From contig CM049322.1 in assembly GCA_026874595.1 (NCBI GenBank), positions 47,649,840-47,713,839 of the forward strand: a DNA stretch of 64,000 nt, read 5' to 3'. Below are positions 50,046-62,000 of the stretch, in pieces (positions within the stretch are counted from its first letter, which is position 1; every line of letters starts with the position of its first letter). The notes beneath the pieces are model-generated. The model was not told the origin of the DNA, searched no databases, and saw only the letters and a program-made list of their open reading frames with translations. Position numbers and translations under genes: made by a program. Origin of the DNA: Sipunculus nudus (lineage: Eukaryota; Annelida; Sipuncula; Golfingiida; Sipunculidae).

Positions 50046-51559
50046 ACCAGTAATGGGAATGACACACACCAAGAACCTGTCTGGATCATCCTTATCTGCT
50101 GAACGCCATCTGAATCAGCCAAACATCAGAACATTAAATAGCTGCACATGAGCTGTTGCATCATCTGTGATCCTCTGTGATGTTTATGGGGATAGTTTTT
50201 TCCACAGCATTGCATGGGTACAAGTTACAAATTGCTGTATACTAGTCATTTCCATACTGTGGTCCTGTGATCAGTGAGAGGATTGCTTCTGTACAAGTTG
50301 AGTTGTACAGTAAAGGAGTACGTGTGTTAACTGTTTTAATTTTATAAACTGGCTCATCTTTGCCAGATGCAGCAAAAGCATAACCCTACCTGTGACTAAA
50401 ACTAGCGAAATAAAACTTCCTAATTAACATTCTTCAGGAAGGCTGCTTAGCATTAGGAGTTGTCAGGTGTACAAGGAAGTCACTGAGGCTTCATAGACAC
50501 CCTTGTGAAGAGACCATTGCACCAATTGCCAAAAGGACACAAAACAATCATGATATACAGAAAGACAGACACACAGACAGATGATGATAGACCATTTGGA
50601 ACACCTCAGCTATATGAAGGCGTCTAACCTCAGATGTGTCTGTGGCCCAATGATGCACCACCGGTTCATTGGAAATCCACCAGGTTGCCATTTCTTTTGA
50701 CTTGACTAAGTAAAGATCACAGTTTCCACAAAGAATAAATTGATTTGCCATAATAATATGTCTTGTGTGGGCTTGATATGTTGCAAAACATCAAATATGA
50801 CCAGCTTCAGACAGTCATTTAACTAGAAATTTCAGTTTATCACAAATGCCTCATTCATTGCCAACTGGGGTGGATTTCTTGGCATGAACTGTATCCTCAT
50901 GCAGTCTAAACAGTATACTTCAAATTTCCCCAGTATTTCTTGGATGAGTGTCTTATCACTTTAAAGATAGAAATGTGAGGATTGGCAGACCTGTAAACAA
51001 AATACATTGTTTTGTTCTTACAAAGCACAACAGGTGTGCAGTATACCTGTCATGGCCTTGACCTTACCGGAATTATAGTGGCCCCCTACGTACATCTGAG
51101 GCTAGAAGCCAACGGTGTCGGCTGAGGTGTTCTGAAAGGATGACAGATGCAAAGACAGGTAAGAATTAACTTATAGAGGTGCTAAAGATCAGGGTGAAAA
51201 ACTGAAGGACAGGTTCCTTCCCAGACAGGCAAACAGACAAAAAACAGACAAAGTAACAGATAGACAAACAGCCTGTGCAGGAAGATCTACACAAAAACTT
51301 GCCAGCAAATAAAAACATACCAAGGGGGTTGGACTTGGAGATGAATAAACAGAAAGTCAGACAAATAAGCAGACCGACAGAAAATTAAAACTTAAACCCC
51401 TCAAGGAGTAACTGAGGTTGCTTTAAAGTAAGGTGTATGGACAAACAAAATGCTGCCAAAACGGAAAGACAAAGAATAAAATACTGTGTTCTCAATACTT
51501 GGGTACTTATGTGGACTCTTTCTGGACAGCATGTTGAGGAAGCTTTTAAAATAGCTCTG

Positions 51560-52110
51560 CACAGAGTAGTAAGTTCGTTAGCTTCGGGAAGGTCCGTGAA
51601 TGTTTAAATTTTAAGAGTGGGCCGCTTAATTAGGGCGTCTGGCACTGAAGGAGGTGATACTTGGGGAGCAAGCTGGTTAGGTACGTGACAGCTAGGGGTC
51701 AATTAGGGTCACAGCAGGTTTAATTAGCCGTCAGAAATACGAGACATCATGGACGCAGCGAGTACCAGGAGGACAAGGTCCTGAAACTCACGCTGTTCCG
51801 TCTCTCTGGAGTTTCACAAAGTCCTCCCACCGATACAAGACCCACTAGTGGTCCCGAGAGAAGTTCTGGCTGACCCAAAGGGCTCACAGGCCCTGTCACG
51901 ATAAAGCCTGAAGCGCAGTTAATAAATCAATATGGCCGAGGGGATAATGTTGACAGGAACTCTTGAGTGGTCACCATGGCAACTAGCCATAACCAATCAA
52001 TACTGGCTCAGAGGTATGTTTTTGGTTGGACCTGTGTGACTCATGTCGTAATAACAGCCGCGGAATCATCCAATTAACCAAAATCTGAGTCTGAACGATT
52101 GGAGATAAGA
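51560..52110. promoter_or_regulatory. Higher-complexity block, candidate intronic enhancer
   Basis: About 550 bp with more GC and less repetition than neighbouring intron. It contains homeodomain-type TTAATTAG/CTTAATTAGGG sites, a palindromic X-box GTCACCATGGCAAC (51970-51983) followed by CCAATCA, and no open frame or repeat. This looks like conserved non-coding sequence, but conservation cannot be tested here. Confidence 0.3.
51970..51983. promoter_or_regulatory. X-box-like motif
   Basis: GTCACCATGGCAAC; 12 bases later comes ATAACCAATCA. Confidence 0.4.
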
Positions 52111-52999
52111 TACACCTCTTTGGTGTTTAAGATAACAAAAAATATCACATTCACTACATGAATATTATTTCTGACATTATTATGTGGTTATAGTTAATAA
52201 AATTAATAAATAACCCATTTGCAAGATGAGTTTTACAGTGATTGCTGTACAGGGTCTGGTCTGTTAAGACAATACAATATTGTTGCAACAGTTGACCTAT
52301 CCATGAACTCTGTGACCTTTATTGCATATTCATTCAATGAATAATCATAAGCATTAGACTAACGAGCAACAAATCAGATTACTGTAAACACTGTAAAGCA
52401 TCAATCATCCGAAATAAACAAAATTTGCATAATTTGACAGAGCACTGTCAAACAGAACATGTGTAGTCTGTATCTACCAATGTGGGCAAGTTTTCCAGGA
52501 TATTTTTTAAACAATGGAGATAAAATGGGTATAAAAAGTCCCAGGTTAAAGGTAGCAGGAGTTTCCAGAATTTCTAAATAAATAACGAGAGTTGACAAGG
52601 TACATAGTGTAGGTTATTCTGAGAGAAGACTGTTACATTGTAACGACATAACGTGATGGCTGATGGCCAAAACTCATAACATGTAGGAGCTAGGCTATTT
52701 TGGTTGCATGTCTGCGGGCTAACCATATAATCATATTAAATTATGTAAAAGCAAGGTGTCTGGGACAGTTTTGAAATGGGTCACTGAGCCTTATGAAGTT
52801 ATTGCTTGAAGAGACCAGGTTAACAAAGCGAGAAGCCATAGCTTATGGGCATTTTGTGCAGGAAAAGATAACTTTCAAAGTGTGGATGTGTTAATTGTCT
52901 TTTCAGAAGAGAATTTTCTCACATAACGTCTTCTATGATGCATTAATCCCATCAGATATTGCATCCGATTTCTGAACTAGAAATTTGTCAGTTTACGCT

Positions 53000-53240
53000 C
53001 CGCCGAGCCTCTGAGATGTGGGTTCCAAAAGAAATTCCAGAGAATTACTTTTTCTAAATAACACGGTGTAAAGACTTTTAAGTATGATTTGTTTTAATTA
53101 ACGCATGCATTAAAGCGTAATCAAGAAGGATTAATTATAACGTCCATTCCGTCATTGTTTCCATGGTAACGTTCATCCTCATCATGCGGACACTCATATT
53201 TGCTATTCTTCTATGTAAATAATTATTCTGAATTTATTCT
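53000..53240. promoter_or_regulatory. Candidate regulatory block with perfect X-box
   Basis: TTAATTAACGCATGCATTAA, GGATTAATTATAA (homeodomain-type) and GTTTCCATGGTAAC (53157-53170) lie within 80 bp. No coding potential. Candidate enhancer by motif clustering only. Confidence 0.3.
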
Positions 53241-54254
53241 TCTACTTCCAGAATAAAAATCTATATAAATATATATGATAAACCCTTGTTAGTTATAAAC
53301 ATTGAATTACATCATATATATGTCAGGTTCTGATTGGAGTTACTCAGAGTGACGTTTCATCACACACAAGGGAACCTGACAGAATGGCTGTTCAGTTCTG
53401 TTGCATTGGTCAGATATTAAGAATCTTATAACATAGATGATTAAAAGAAATATACTTACCTTATCTTTAAATCTTACCAATTAAGTTCCTGTTTGAGATT
53501 CTAGTATGTGTTTTATCTGACTTTTTTTTTACAGATTTTTTGTGGAGGTAACCGCCTCCATTTTAATTCTTAATCTAAGTATGTACATCTGCAGAGTTCC
53601 ATTTCAATTTGGGACTTTGGGACAGGGTGGTAGCACTTGCTTCCTATCATATTATTTTTGTATCCTGGTGTCACCCAGTCCCGGTGTCTACCGCACCTGG
53701 CTTTATCTTTATATGACTGTGAGTCACTTAAAAATAGGTTGGAAAGAAGCTCTCGAGTTTTGAGTCTGGAAATACTTAGCAAATTAATTAAATCCTAAAT
53801 TTAGACTGGAGTTCCTGTCCTAATGTTGATACATGTCTGAATATTACTGCAAACTCATAGGCAGTCGGTGTATTTATTCATTAGAGTATGCAGGGTCTAA
53901 AATTTTTGCATCTTTTATTTCTGTGAAGGCAGGGAGAAATATGTACATGAAATTATTTTTGGCTTCATGTATTCTGTGGTTATCCTTTTCTTTGGGAGGG
54001 CAAAAAGTTATATTTGCAAAAATTAAACTGTCCTGAAGATAAAATTTCATGTATAAAGCAGCCCATATACACATATAAAGAGCCATTTATATTGTATCCA
54101 CTGAGTTCCGTCTTTTGAATGCTTGTAGCAGAAAATTGATATGTTATTATAATTAATGAATAATGATTAGTTCATTGTTCTAATTGGTACTTGTAAAATT
54201 GTTAGACTGAGTGTGCATATTAAATAATTCATATGTTAAGGGACAATGGTATAT

Positions 54255-54530
54255 TTTACTGTATGAGGAAAAAAAACCTCACAAAACACTGCAAAATATA
54301 AAATAATTAATATAAAATGAATAAACATTACTCTATGGTGAAAGTAAAACCCTTACAAAACGCTGAAAAATATTAAATAATTTATATAAAATGGATATAC
54401 GTTACTCTAGTGTGAAAATGAAACTCTCACAAAACACTGAAAAATTTAATTAATTCATGTAATAATGGATTTAGTGTATGGTGAAAGTGAAACCCTCACA
54501 AATCACTGAAAAACTTAAAATCTTGAAAAT
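54255..54530 (+). repeat. Four-unit tandem repeat, about 74 bp
   Basis: C(T/C)CACAAAACACTGAAAAAT occurs near 54278, 54352, 54426 and 54495 (spacing 74, 74, 69), each unit continuing with TAAATAAT and ATAAAATGGAT. GTCGTCATGGCAAC, a weaker X-box-like site, follows at 54561-54574. Confidence 0.8.
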
Positions 54531-55059
54531 TTAACCTCGGGAAAATGACATCAACTACATGTCGTCATGGCAACCATGGCTTGGTTAATTGATTAAAGCT
54601 TTACATTTCCACAAAACATGGAAGAATACAGCCATATAATGACAAGAGGATGTCGACCACGGAGGTGAATGCCTCAGATCCAGTCGCTGGCAAATAGAAT
54701 GTATTTCTGCATGACTGCAGAGGGAACAAGCCACAGCTTTAGTCAGTCACATGAAAGTAATCCATTTTACGCGTCCTGTTCCTGCAGCATTTCTGTATAT
54801 TTTATTGATCTGTCAGAACTGTTTATATATTTATTAACCCTGCAACGAGGCATGTTGAATTATTGATAACCTTTCGGTGTTACCTGATTGTCTGTGTATG
54901 TTAATTGATAGACAATACACAACTGATGCTGCCCTCATGTGGGCAGTTTGAGTTTTAGTTTTACTGTCCTATAACTTTAAGTGTAGTCAGGGATTTGCGA
55001 AAAAATTTGTTCTGTTGCAGAAAATTGTGTAAAGATGTGGAGAGTACTTTGTTTGTGAG

Positions 55060-55310
55060 ATTAGGGGAGATGGAAAGGTCACATGATCATATGCCTTGTG
55101 ATTGGATAATGAGAGGTCACCTGATCCTCTTTTTTGAAACCAATTGGTTAGATGAGTCACATGGTCTTGAACTTCATGATAATTTTTCATTTGAACACAG
55201 ATGAACAGGGAAAGTTCCCATACATGGGTCATGTTCCCAGTGTTGATTGGTCAATGAAAAGTCACATGATGATTTTCTCTTTGGTGATTGGTTGGAGTAA
55301 GATGAACTTG
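55060..55310 (+). repeat. Degenerate repeat with GTCACATGAT and GATTGG
   Basis: Four loose units pair (G/A)TCAC(A/C)TGAT with TGATTGG or CAATTGG at 50-70 bp spacing. Confidence 0.45.
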
Positions 55311-55944
55311 CTATTCATGGCAGTATGTTTTATTCTTAGTGGTAGGGGGTGTATGTTCATCTAGATAATAGCTCCATCGGGATGGCCTTTACAGCTTGTG
55401 CCAGTCACATTAAGTGCTTATGATGCTTGCACTGGTCACATGATGTGTTGATGATGATGTTTGCTTCCTGTCATTATATCTGATGATGAAACCAAGTGCT
55501 GGACCAGGGCCAGACCCTGTGTAGTCGTATGTGAAACTGCTACAACTACACACAGTCAATATAAGATACAGGAAGAAATAGTGTAAACTCTATACGAAAC
55601 AGAATAAAATAGAAACTGATGAATGAAGTCCTCCACCACTAATTTGGCCCATATTTTAATGCTAATGTGACTGTTGAGTTGTGACTATTCCTTGATGGGG
55701 ATCCTGGATCCTGATCATGCACAGGATCCACACCAAAATCTAATTATTTCTTCATTGCCCCATTCCTGAACTGTGCTGGAAGTTTCATTAGATTACATAT
55801 ATGATTGCACGAGTTACGGGGTGAACAATCAAGCACACACAAATGCATGAACATGGGTGATCCATGCATAGACATTTTTTCAAATTTGCAAACCTGTGAC
55901 CTTGTTGATGAGCAAACGGTAAACCATGGCACAAAACCTTAGGG

Positions 55945-56170
55945 GCCTGGACAGTTGAGTGGTACAGTGCTTGGTTTTCGCTGCTGGTGACCTGGGTTTT
56001 ATCCCTGTAGTTCCCATGAGAGTGGGTTATAGTTGCTTGTCCAAGGTTGGTGGTATTCTCCGGTTTCCTCCACCTCTACAGACTACTGATCGCCATTATC
56101 CAAGCCATGGAGAGTGCTTGGTATTAGTTATTGCAACTAGTTGTACAATCCATGTAAAATAGTAAAAGTT
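55945..56170 (+). mobile_element. tRNA-derived SINE candidate
   Basis: The start reads like a tRNA-related head: A-box-like TGGACAGTTGAGTGG, then B-box-like GACCTGGGTTTTATCCC about 50 bases later. The body has CTCCGGTTTCCTCCACC, a motif I know from several animal SINE central domains, and an A-rich 3' side (AAAATAGTAAAAG). No flanking duplication was identified. Confidence 0.5.
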
Positions 56171-56959
56171 TATAAAGTTAAGGACAAAAATGGGAAAAAA
56201 TATAAATATCCAAACTGTTAGTTCAATACGTCGAGTACAGCCAGGTAACTGAAACACAGAGGTCCAGGCAGACAGACCTTTGAGGTCACAGTATTGACCA
56301 CTTGTGTAGTTGTGGTTGTGCAAGAAAATTCTTCAGAAAGCTTTCATCTAAATTATTCAGAGCTCAATATGTACCATGCAGTAGTTTTATGTGTGTCTTC
56401 ATGTTTATCGACAGGAAAGATCATAATCCGTATCCATGGACAGAGTTTTGTGGATGTTTCCAATTTCTCGTTATGTTGTAAAAGTGTTGCCACAGTAGTA
56501 ACCTGCTTCAGCCAATCATAATTTGTAGGATTATGAAGAGATTGTTTAATACAGGAAATGTTTTATAATTTTGCTTTACTTTTCCATTAAGAGGTAGTAT
56601 GATGATGAGGATTTCAACACTGGTCCTCTTTTTTTACCTCTATTACTAGAGATGAGTAGTGCCCCGATTGTTAGCGAGTGTGATTGATTCTGGCCACTCC
56701 ACTTGGGATGCCATGTGTAATACTGGTCCGCGCCAGAGTGAAGTGGATGATAAAACTACTCAGCATTAATCCTGCTTGGTATTTACTCAGCAATTCAGTG
56801 TGAATTTATTTTGTCACACCCAGAATGGTCTTATTATTAGGTGATTAGTAGGGCTTTGTTTAATACACAAGTATTTGTCATATATATGAATTCATTTTTG
56901 AAAAATGTTTAAACTTTATTAAAATCACAGTCCAGCTGCCCCTTAATAGACTTAATAAC

Positions 56960-57180
56960 AGCCCTCTTAAAAATAGACCTGCTCCCTGCATTCATACATG
57001 GTCTTCCTTGCCAGTTCACATTACAGTGTCTTCCACTGTAAAATAGACCTGCTTCTTGCCTTAATATAAATAGTTTTCCCCTCAAGTTCACATTTCAGTA
57101 TATTCCATCAAAGAAAATAGACCTGCTCCCTGCCTTTATTTTTATATATATATAAAAGTCTTCTTTCAAGTTCACTTTAT
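56960..57180 (+). repeat. Three-unit tandem repeat, about 72 bp
   Basis: AAATAGACCTGCT(C/T)C(C/T)TGC begins near 56970, 57041 and 57114; units continue with AGTTCACATT and TTCCA. Confidence 0.75.
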
Positions 57181-57462
57181 TTTTTACTATTGGCAAATTG
57201 CTTGTGTGTTTTGCATAGAGGATTTGGTTTAGATATTTGTGTAAATATTCCATTCATTCCTTGAACTCGCATGTAATTATCTTACTATAAATGTCAGTAT
57301 ATTGCCCCTGCTTGTTGAATTGGCATTTACTTAACCAGCTGGGATGAGTGTAAGCATACATTGTTTAAGTGTTACAGTAAGGTTATATAAAACATTAGAT
57401 GGACTGATATGAGAGTATGGTAACGTTAAATGTTGGGAGTTTATCTGTGTGTATGAGCAGGG

Positions 57463-57700
57463 TTGGACATTAACACTGGAAGTACTTGTCCTCTGAGGCA
57501 AGTAACATCTATTGTTTACTTCTCCATATAAAATTTAATTGCTTGACAAGAATAAAAGTCACAGCTGCAAATTTGTTTCACAAGGCTTGTTTTGCACAAG
57601 TTTCTCTTATGTCAGGCAATGAATTTGTTGGATGTTTGTTGAAGGTTTGTTTTGAAATCCAATTATCCAGAGGGCAGTTGGAGGCCACTTTGTTTGGTAT
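57463..57700. mobile_element. Possible hAT-like MITE end
   Basis: CAGGGTTGGACATTAACACT followed by ACTTGTCC and AGGCAAGTAAC matches the left-end style of the 3525-3922 element. The right end was not found, so the limit is approximate. Confidence 0.4.
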
Positions 57701-58699
57701 CTGTTAAATTGTCATTTGCGCTAGCAGTTAAGCCCACAGGAAGGTGTTTTGTTCACCATACTTTCATATTAACAGAATCCTAATATTTTCAGCAGCTTTT
57801 ATAGGTATTTTATGCTAGTAAATGACATTCAAGAAAAAGGACCACATGAGCAGAATTCAAGTGTTCCATTGCTCAGACCCACAGTGTATTATTTATAAAC
57901 ATTACTATTCAAACCATGATTAGATAGAGCAGAGCCCTGAATATGCTATATTGCTAACAAAATACTTGGATCTGGAGTAGGGCATTAAGGGCTGATATAC
58001 AAAAAAGCCTCTGCTGTTAATGTGTTTTATCTTGAGCCACAGCTTATGATTATATGAAGATCAATAAGCCAATCTTGTTTCTGTAACCAGTCTAATGAGT
58101 GTCCAGGAACAGGTTATTGAGAGGAGCTTTTTGTAAGAAATTATCTGGTGCCTTTATGTTAATGCTTCATAAGAAATACAAATATTTGTAGACTGAAACC
58201 TTTCCCGTAATAAAATGATGAAACCGGATTTGTAATTCATCACAAAATAAGTTTATCTTCCATCCAGTTGTCTTTGTATCTGGATATAGTGCTTGGCTGT
58301 ATAATTTATATATACAAACCTCAATAGGTTTAGTATACTTAGATTATTGTAGCTGTAAAAAAAACTGCAAAAGAGATATATATAACCAATATATACCAAA
58401 GGCTCTCACTCTTTGCTGATATCGTCCATTTTGTTCCAGTAAGCTGTACCTATATATATTTATATCTTCATGATATTGTCCTAATGTCTGTCCAGTGTGT
58501 CCTGATGTCACCAAATGGATTCTATTAATTGTGTTCAGAGGGGAAATAAAATAAAATATGGATCATAAATATATATCTTGAAACACAAACATGAATATGT
58601 TTGGTGTCCTTGGGCTTGAAGTATATATTTCATTCAGTCATGTATACATACATTTCAGAATCTCCATATTGATTTTTGTATGGTTTTTGTGTGTTATAG

Positions 58700-58832
58700 A
58701 GGTTCCCTACCATGGGTATCACTAACATCGTGGAGGCTCCACATGCCATTACCATCGAGAACTGGTGTAGCTTCGGACACAAACACTGCAAGCACCACGG
58801 ATCCCACACAGTCATCCCCTACAGGTGTCTTG
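58700..58832 (+). CDS. APP: Amyloid precursor protein, exon 3 (second half of growth-factor-like domain)
   Basis: 133 bases: 44 codons (residues 74-117) plus one base, acceptor TTATAG, donor TTG/GTGAGT. It encodes [19 protein letters not shown] and ends VIPYRCL, the best conserved part of the APP E1 domain, with Cys96, Cys103 and Cys116. The phase-1 end matches the vertebrate exon 3, which is three bases shorter. The loop between Cys96 and Cys116, the heparin-binding loop in vertebrate APP and rich in Arg and Lys there, here has five histidines (100, 102, 105, 106, 109) and only two lysines. The 3' end of the exon is the first unit of a decayed tandem duplication that continues into the intron. 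Confidence 0.93.
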
Positions 58833-59085
58833 GTGAGTACCGCTTCCTCTATATACAAACACAAACATTGCAGGCACTTCTGAACTCACACTGTCATCTC
58901 CTGCAGGTGACTGGATGGATACCAAACACTCTACCTACAGACACAAAAAACTGCAAACACCAAAAAACTCAAGTCTTCCCCTACAGGTGACTTGGGGAGT
59001 ACCTCATCCCTTACATAAAAAACAAGCACTGCTAGCACCACATATGTAAAATTGTCATCCCTTACAGAATGAACAATGTGCCTTT
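58777..59085 (+). repeat. APP: Tandem duplication of exon 3 end with its splice donor, decayed copies
   Basis: The motif ACACAAACACTGCAAGCAC of exon 3 (58777) recurs as ACACAAACATTGCAGGCAC (58859), ACACAAAAAACTGCAAACAC (58941) and AACAAGCACTGCTAGCAC (about 59021). The anchored TGC codon falls at 58787, 58869, 58952 and 59030 (steps 82, 83, 78). Each copy continues into CCCTACAGGTG or a variant of it; the donor CTTGGTGAGT has become CTGGATGGAT in copy 2 and CTTGGGGAGT in copy 3, losing the GT. The third copy also turns the Cys116 codon into a stop. Only the first unit is functional exon. Confidence 0.85.
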
Positions 59086-62000
59086 GTCCAGGTATGTTGT
59101 AAAAACATTTAAAAGGTAATAGAGTTGCTAAGGTTTGTACTGCATATTTCCTTATGTAAAGAATTGAAGAACTTGTTTCGAGAAAAAATCTTAATTATTT
59201 CTTCATAGCTACCTATCCCATTGGCATGCAGTATGTTATTAGCATGAACCTAGAGCTATCATTACCATGAAGCAGTAGTGTAGGTCTCTAAACCAATCTT
59301 AACAGATATCTGTGTTGGCCTTTGGAGTCTTGGTCTCTAAGTAAAAATGGTTTCAGGAACTATTCTGGTTTCATTGTCCAGACCAAAAAGAAATCAGATT
59401 TTGCCATTTATTTTCTTTCCTCAGGATAGTCCACCTGCTTGTCAGCGGATGATTTGCTGATATTTTGTGAAAACTCTGATCTTATGAGGGTAAACGACTT
59501 ATGGTAAAAGTAGGTATTGAGGTTCGAGTCTTGGACCCATTGGTTTTGGTCTAGGCTTCACATCCTTTTTTTCCCTGTAAAGTGTGGAATTCAATGAAAA
59601 ATAATTAAAGTACAAAGGATGGCCATGATTTATAAATTGGGCTCTAACCATGGAGTAGCTTCAGATGTTTTATCCTAGGAAAGAGTACATGGAAATCATG
59701 AAATATCCCTCAGTGAAAATCATAAAAACATATAAACTTTTCCAACAGTATAGCACCATCCAAAATTGACACCCTTGGTCAGTGCTTGTCTTGGAACCTA
59801 TAGTTTTCATCTTAGTTACAGATATGTGGCACATGACTGCATCACTGGTTCCCATATTACAATGTGGAGGTCAAAGGTCAACGTTGAAATATCATTCTTT
59901 GAATCACATGACTTAGAGAGAAAAATGGAAAGAGATCTAAATGTTAAGTGCTTAATTCAGTGACCTTTGCAAGATAAGTGGCTTACTCTGGTAGTAGAAA
60001 GAGTCACAGACTGTTATCCTTGTATCATGATTGGTCAGAAGTCTTTGGTAGTGTGTGATGTCATGGTTAGCTCAGTGAACATATCAGTGATGTCATTGTT
60101 AGCTCAAATAGTATATCAGTGATGTCATGGTTAGCTCAAGTAACATATCAGTGATGTCATGGTTAGCTCAAGTAACATATCAGTGATGTCATGGTTAGCT
60201 CAAGTAACATATCAGTGATGTCATGGTTAGCTCAAGTAACATATCAGTGATGTCATGGTTAGCTCAAGTAACATATCAGTGATGTCATGGTTAGCTTTTA
60301 GGTAATGTCAGTGATGTCATGGTTAGCTTATAGGTCATGTCAGTGATGTTGTGGTTACCTTTTAAGTTAAGACAGTGATGTCATGGTTAGCTTGTAGGTC
60401 ATGTCAGAGATGTCATGAATAACTTGTAGGTCATGCCTGTGGTGTTGTGCTTAGCTTGTAGGTCATGTCAGTGATGTCATACTGTAGCTGGTTCTTTGGC
60501 TAATCAGAGGTCATGACTACAGGATCAATACTACAGTCAGACGGCAGACTCAGGATGCATGACCTTCAGCAGCAGAGCTATGGCCTGGTCTGATCCGTTG
60601 TACGTGATAATGGTTAATGGTGTTTATCAAGACACCCATGCATGGGAGTCAGGGTAATATATCTAACATAACAACAATGATTATTCAGTTAATTTCTGGT
60701 TATGTTGGTCATAAATTTGTCCATTATTTTGTTCCTGGTGTACTGGTACGTGTACTATGATGTAGCACTGCACATTTTTTGTCTTCAGAATTATACCATG
60801 GTTTTGCAGTCAAAGCTATATCAACTGGATATTACAGTGTGTTATAGGGTGCTGTGGCTCTTCAGTCGCTGTTGTCAGGCATTCATAGTTTTAGAATGAG
60901 GGTTCCCATGGCGATACGCCCTCTATCACGCAGTGGATCAGCAAGCGCTGTAGCTGTTTCGTTCTCGTTATGGGTGATCCCGGTGCCAAACCTGCTGTAG
61001 CCATATTGATTGCAGAGTTTTAATGCACCGCAAACAGTCCACAATCATGCTGCCTCACGGTAAAACGCATCAATTACTGGCATCACGAGCACTCCATTTG
61101 TAATGTGAAGGACGCTGTCTATTACCTCATATATCTCTTGACTTACCCTCCCCTTGAATCTACATTAACCCCCTGTATTTACCCCTCTATTTGACCTTAA
61201 CGTTTTAGAGCTCATATGGATTCTTGTAAAAATGACAACTATTCGATATACTGTGGTTGCCTTTTTGTTCGCGAGGGTTTTAATTTCGTTATATATTCGA
61301 GATAGGAATTAATTGCGAATATGAAACTAAAGGAAAAAGATGCCTCATACACGAATGTGAGATGCATCTGCACAAACTATGCAAAACATGGTTCGTGAAT
61401 CAGTAATCTGTGCATGGTATTGGAACCGGGCCATGCAAACACACAATTATTGTAATATAACAACTGTAACAGAAATAAATGAGATATGTTGGGATTTTTT
61501 CGTATCATATAATAAATACAAATACATTGGTACTGAGATTTTATTTATTTTTTTTTTTTTTTGCTGTGACCATGAAATTGAAACCCTCCAAAAAAGTTCA
61601 AAATGAAGAAATCACAAAATTTCAGCCTTGCAAATATGAAGCCAACCACAGTACTTTATACACTAACTGGTATCTCAGACTGAACAACAAGAAATGCAAG
61701 ACTGATGAAGTGTTTTACATAAACCATGGTCTGGACCTTTGAATCTTATTTTTTACACTCCAGTTTAAGTTGTTGGTGTGATCACCTGCATAGAGTAGTG
61801 TTGGAAAGATGGCTGCCTGTGACTTGAATAATATCAAGCATGATCTAATGTAGAACTTGGAATGGTGTGTCCGTCTCTTGGTCAAAACCATTAACATATT
61901 ATTACCAATTGTAACTTGCTTACACAGCTGACTGAGTCTTATAAGCTGTAGCAATGATCATGTAACAGAGCAAAACTATTAAAGCTACAGACCTTTGATT

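Larger units (their letters stand above)
29947..58699 (+). other. APP: APP intron 2 (28.8 kb)
   Basis: GTATGT donor; acceptor TGTTATAG. No coding exon of APP or another gene was recognised. Listed elements within it: minisatellites, the second 2.4-kb DR1 element, a SINE candidate, MITE ends, and two higher-complexity blocks near 51.6-52.1 and 53.0-53.2 kb. Stretches not listed separately (for example 36-37.7, 39-40.7, 42-43.8 and 45-46 kb) show only ordinary AT-rich intron sequence. A 13-base G run lies near 30921-30933 and another of about 15 near 46498-46512. Confidence 0.8.

Noticed and set aside
60055-60481. CRISPR-like regular repeat array
   Set aside because: Units are contiguous without unique spacers and the DNA is animal; it is a minisatellite.
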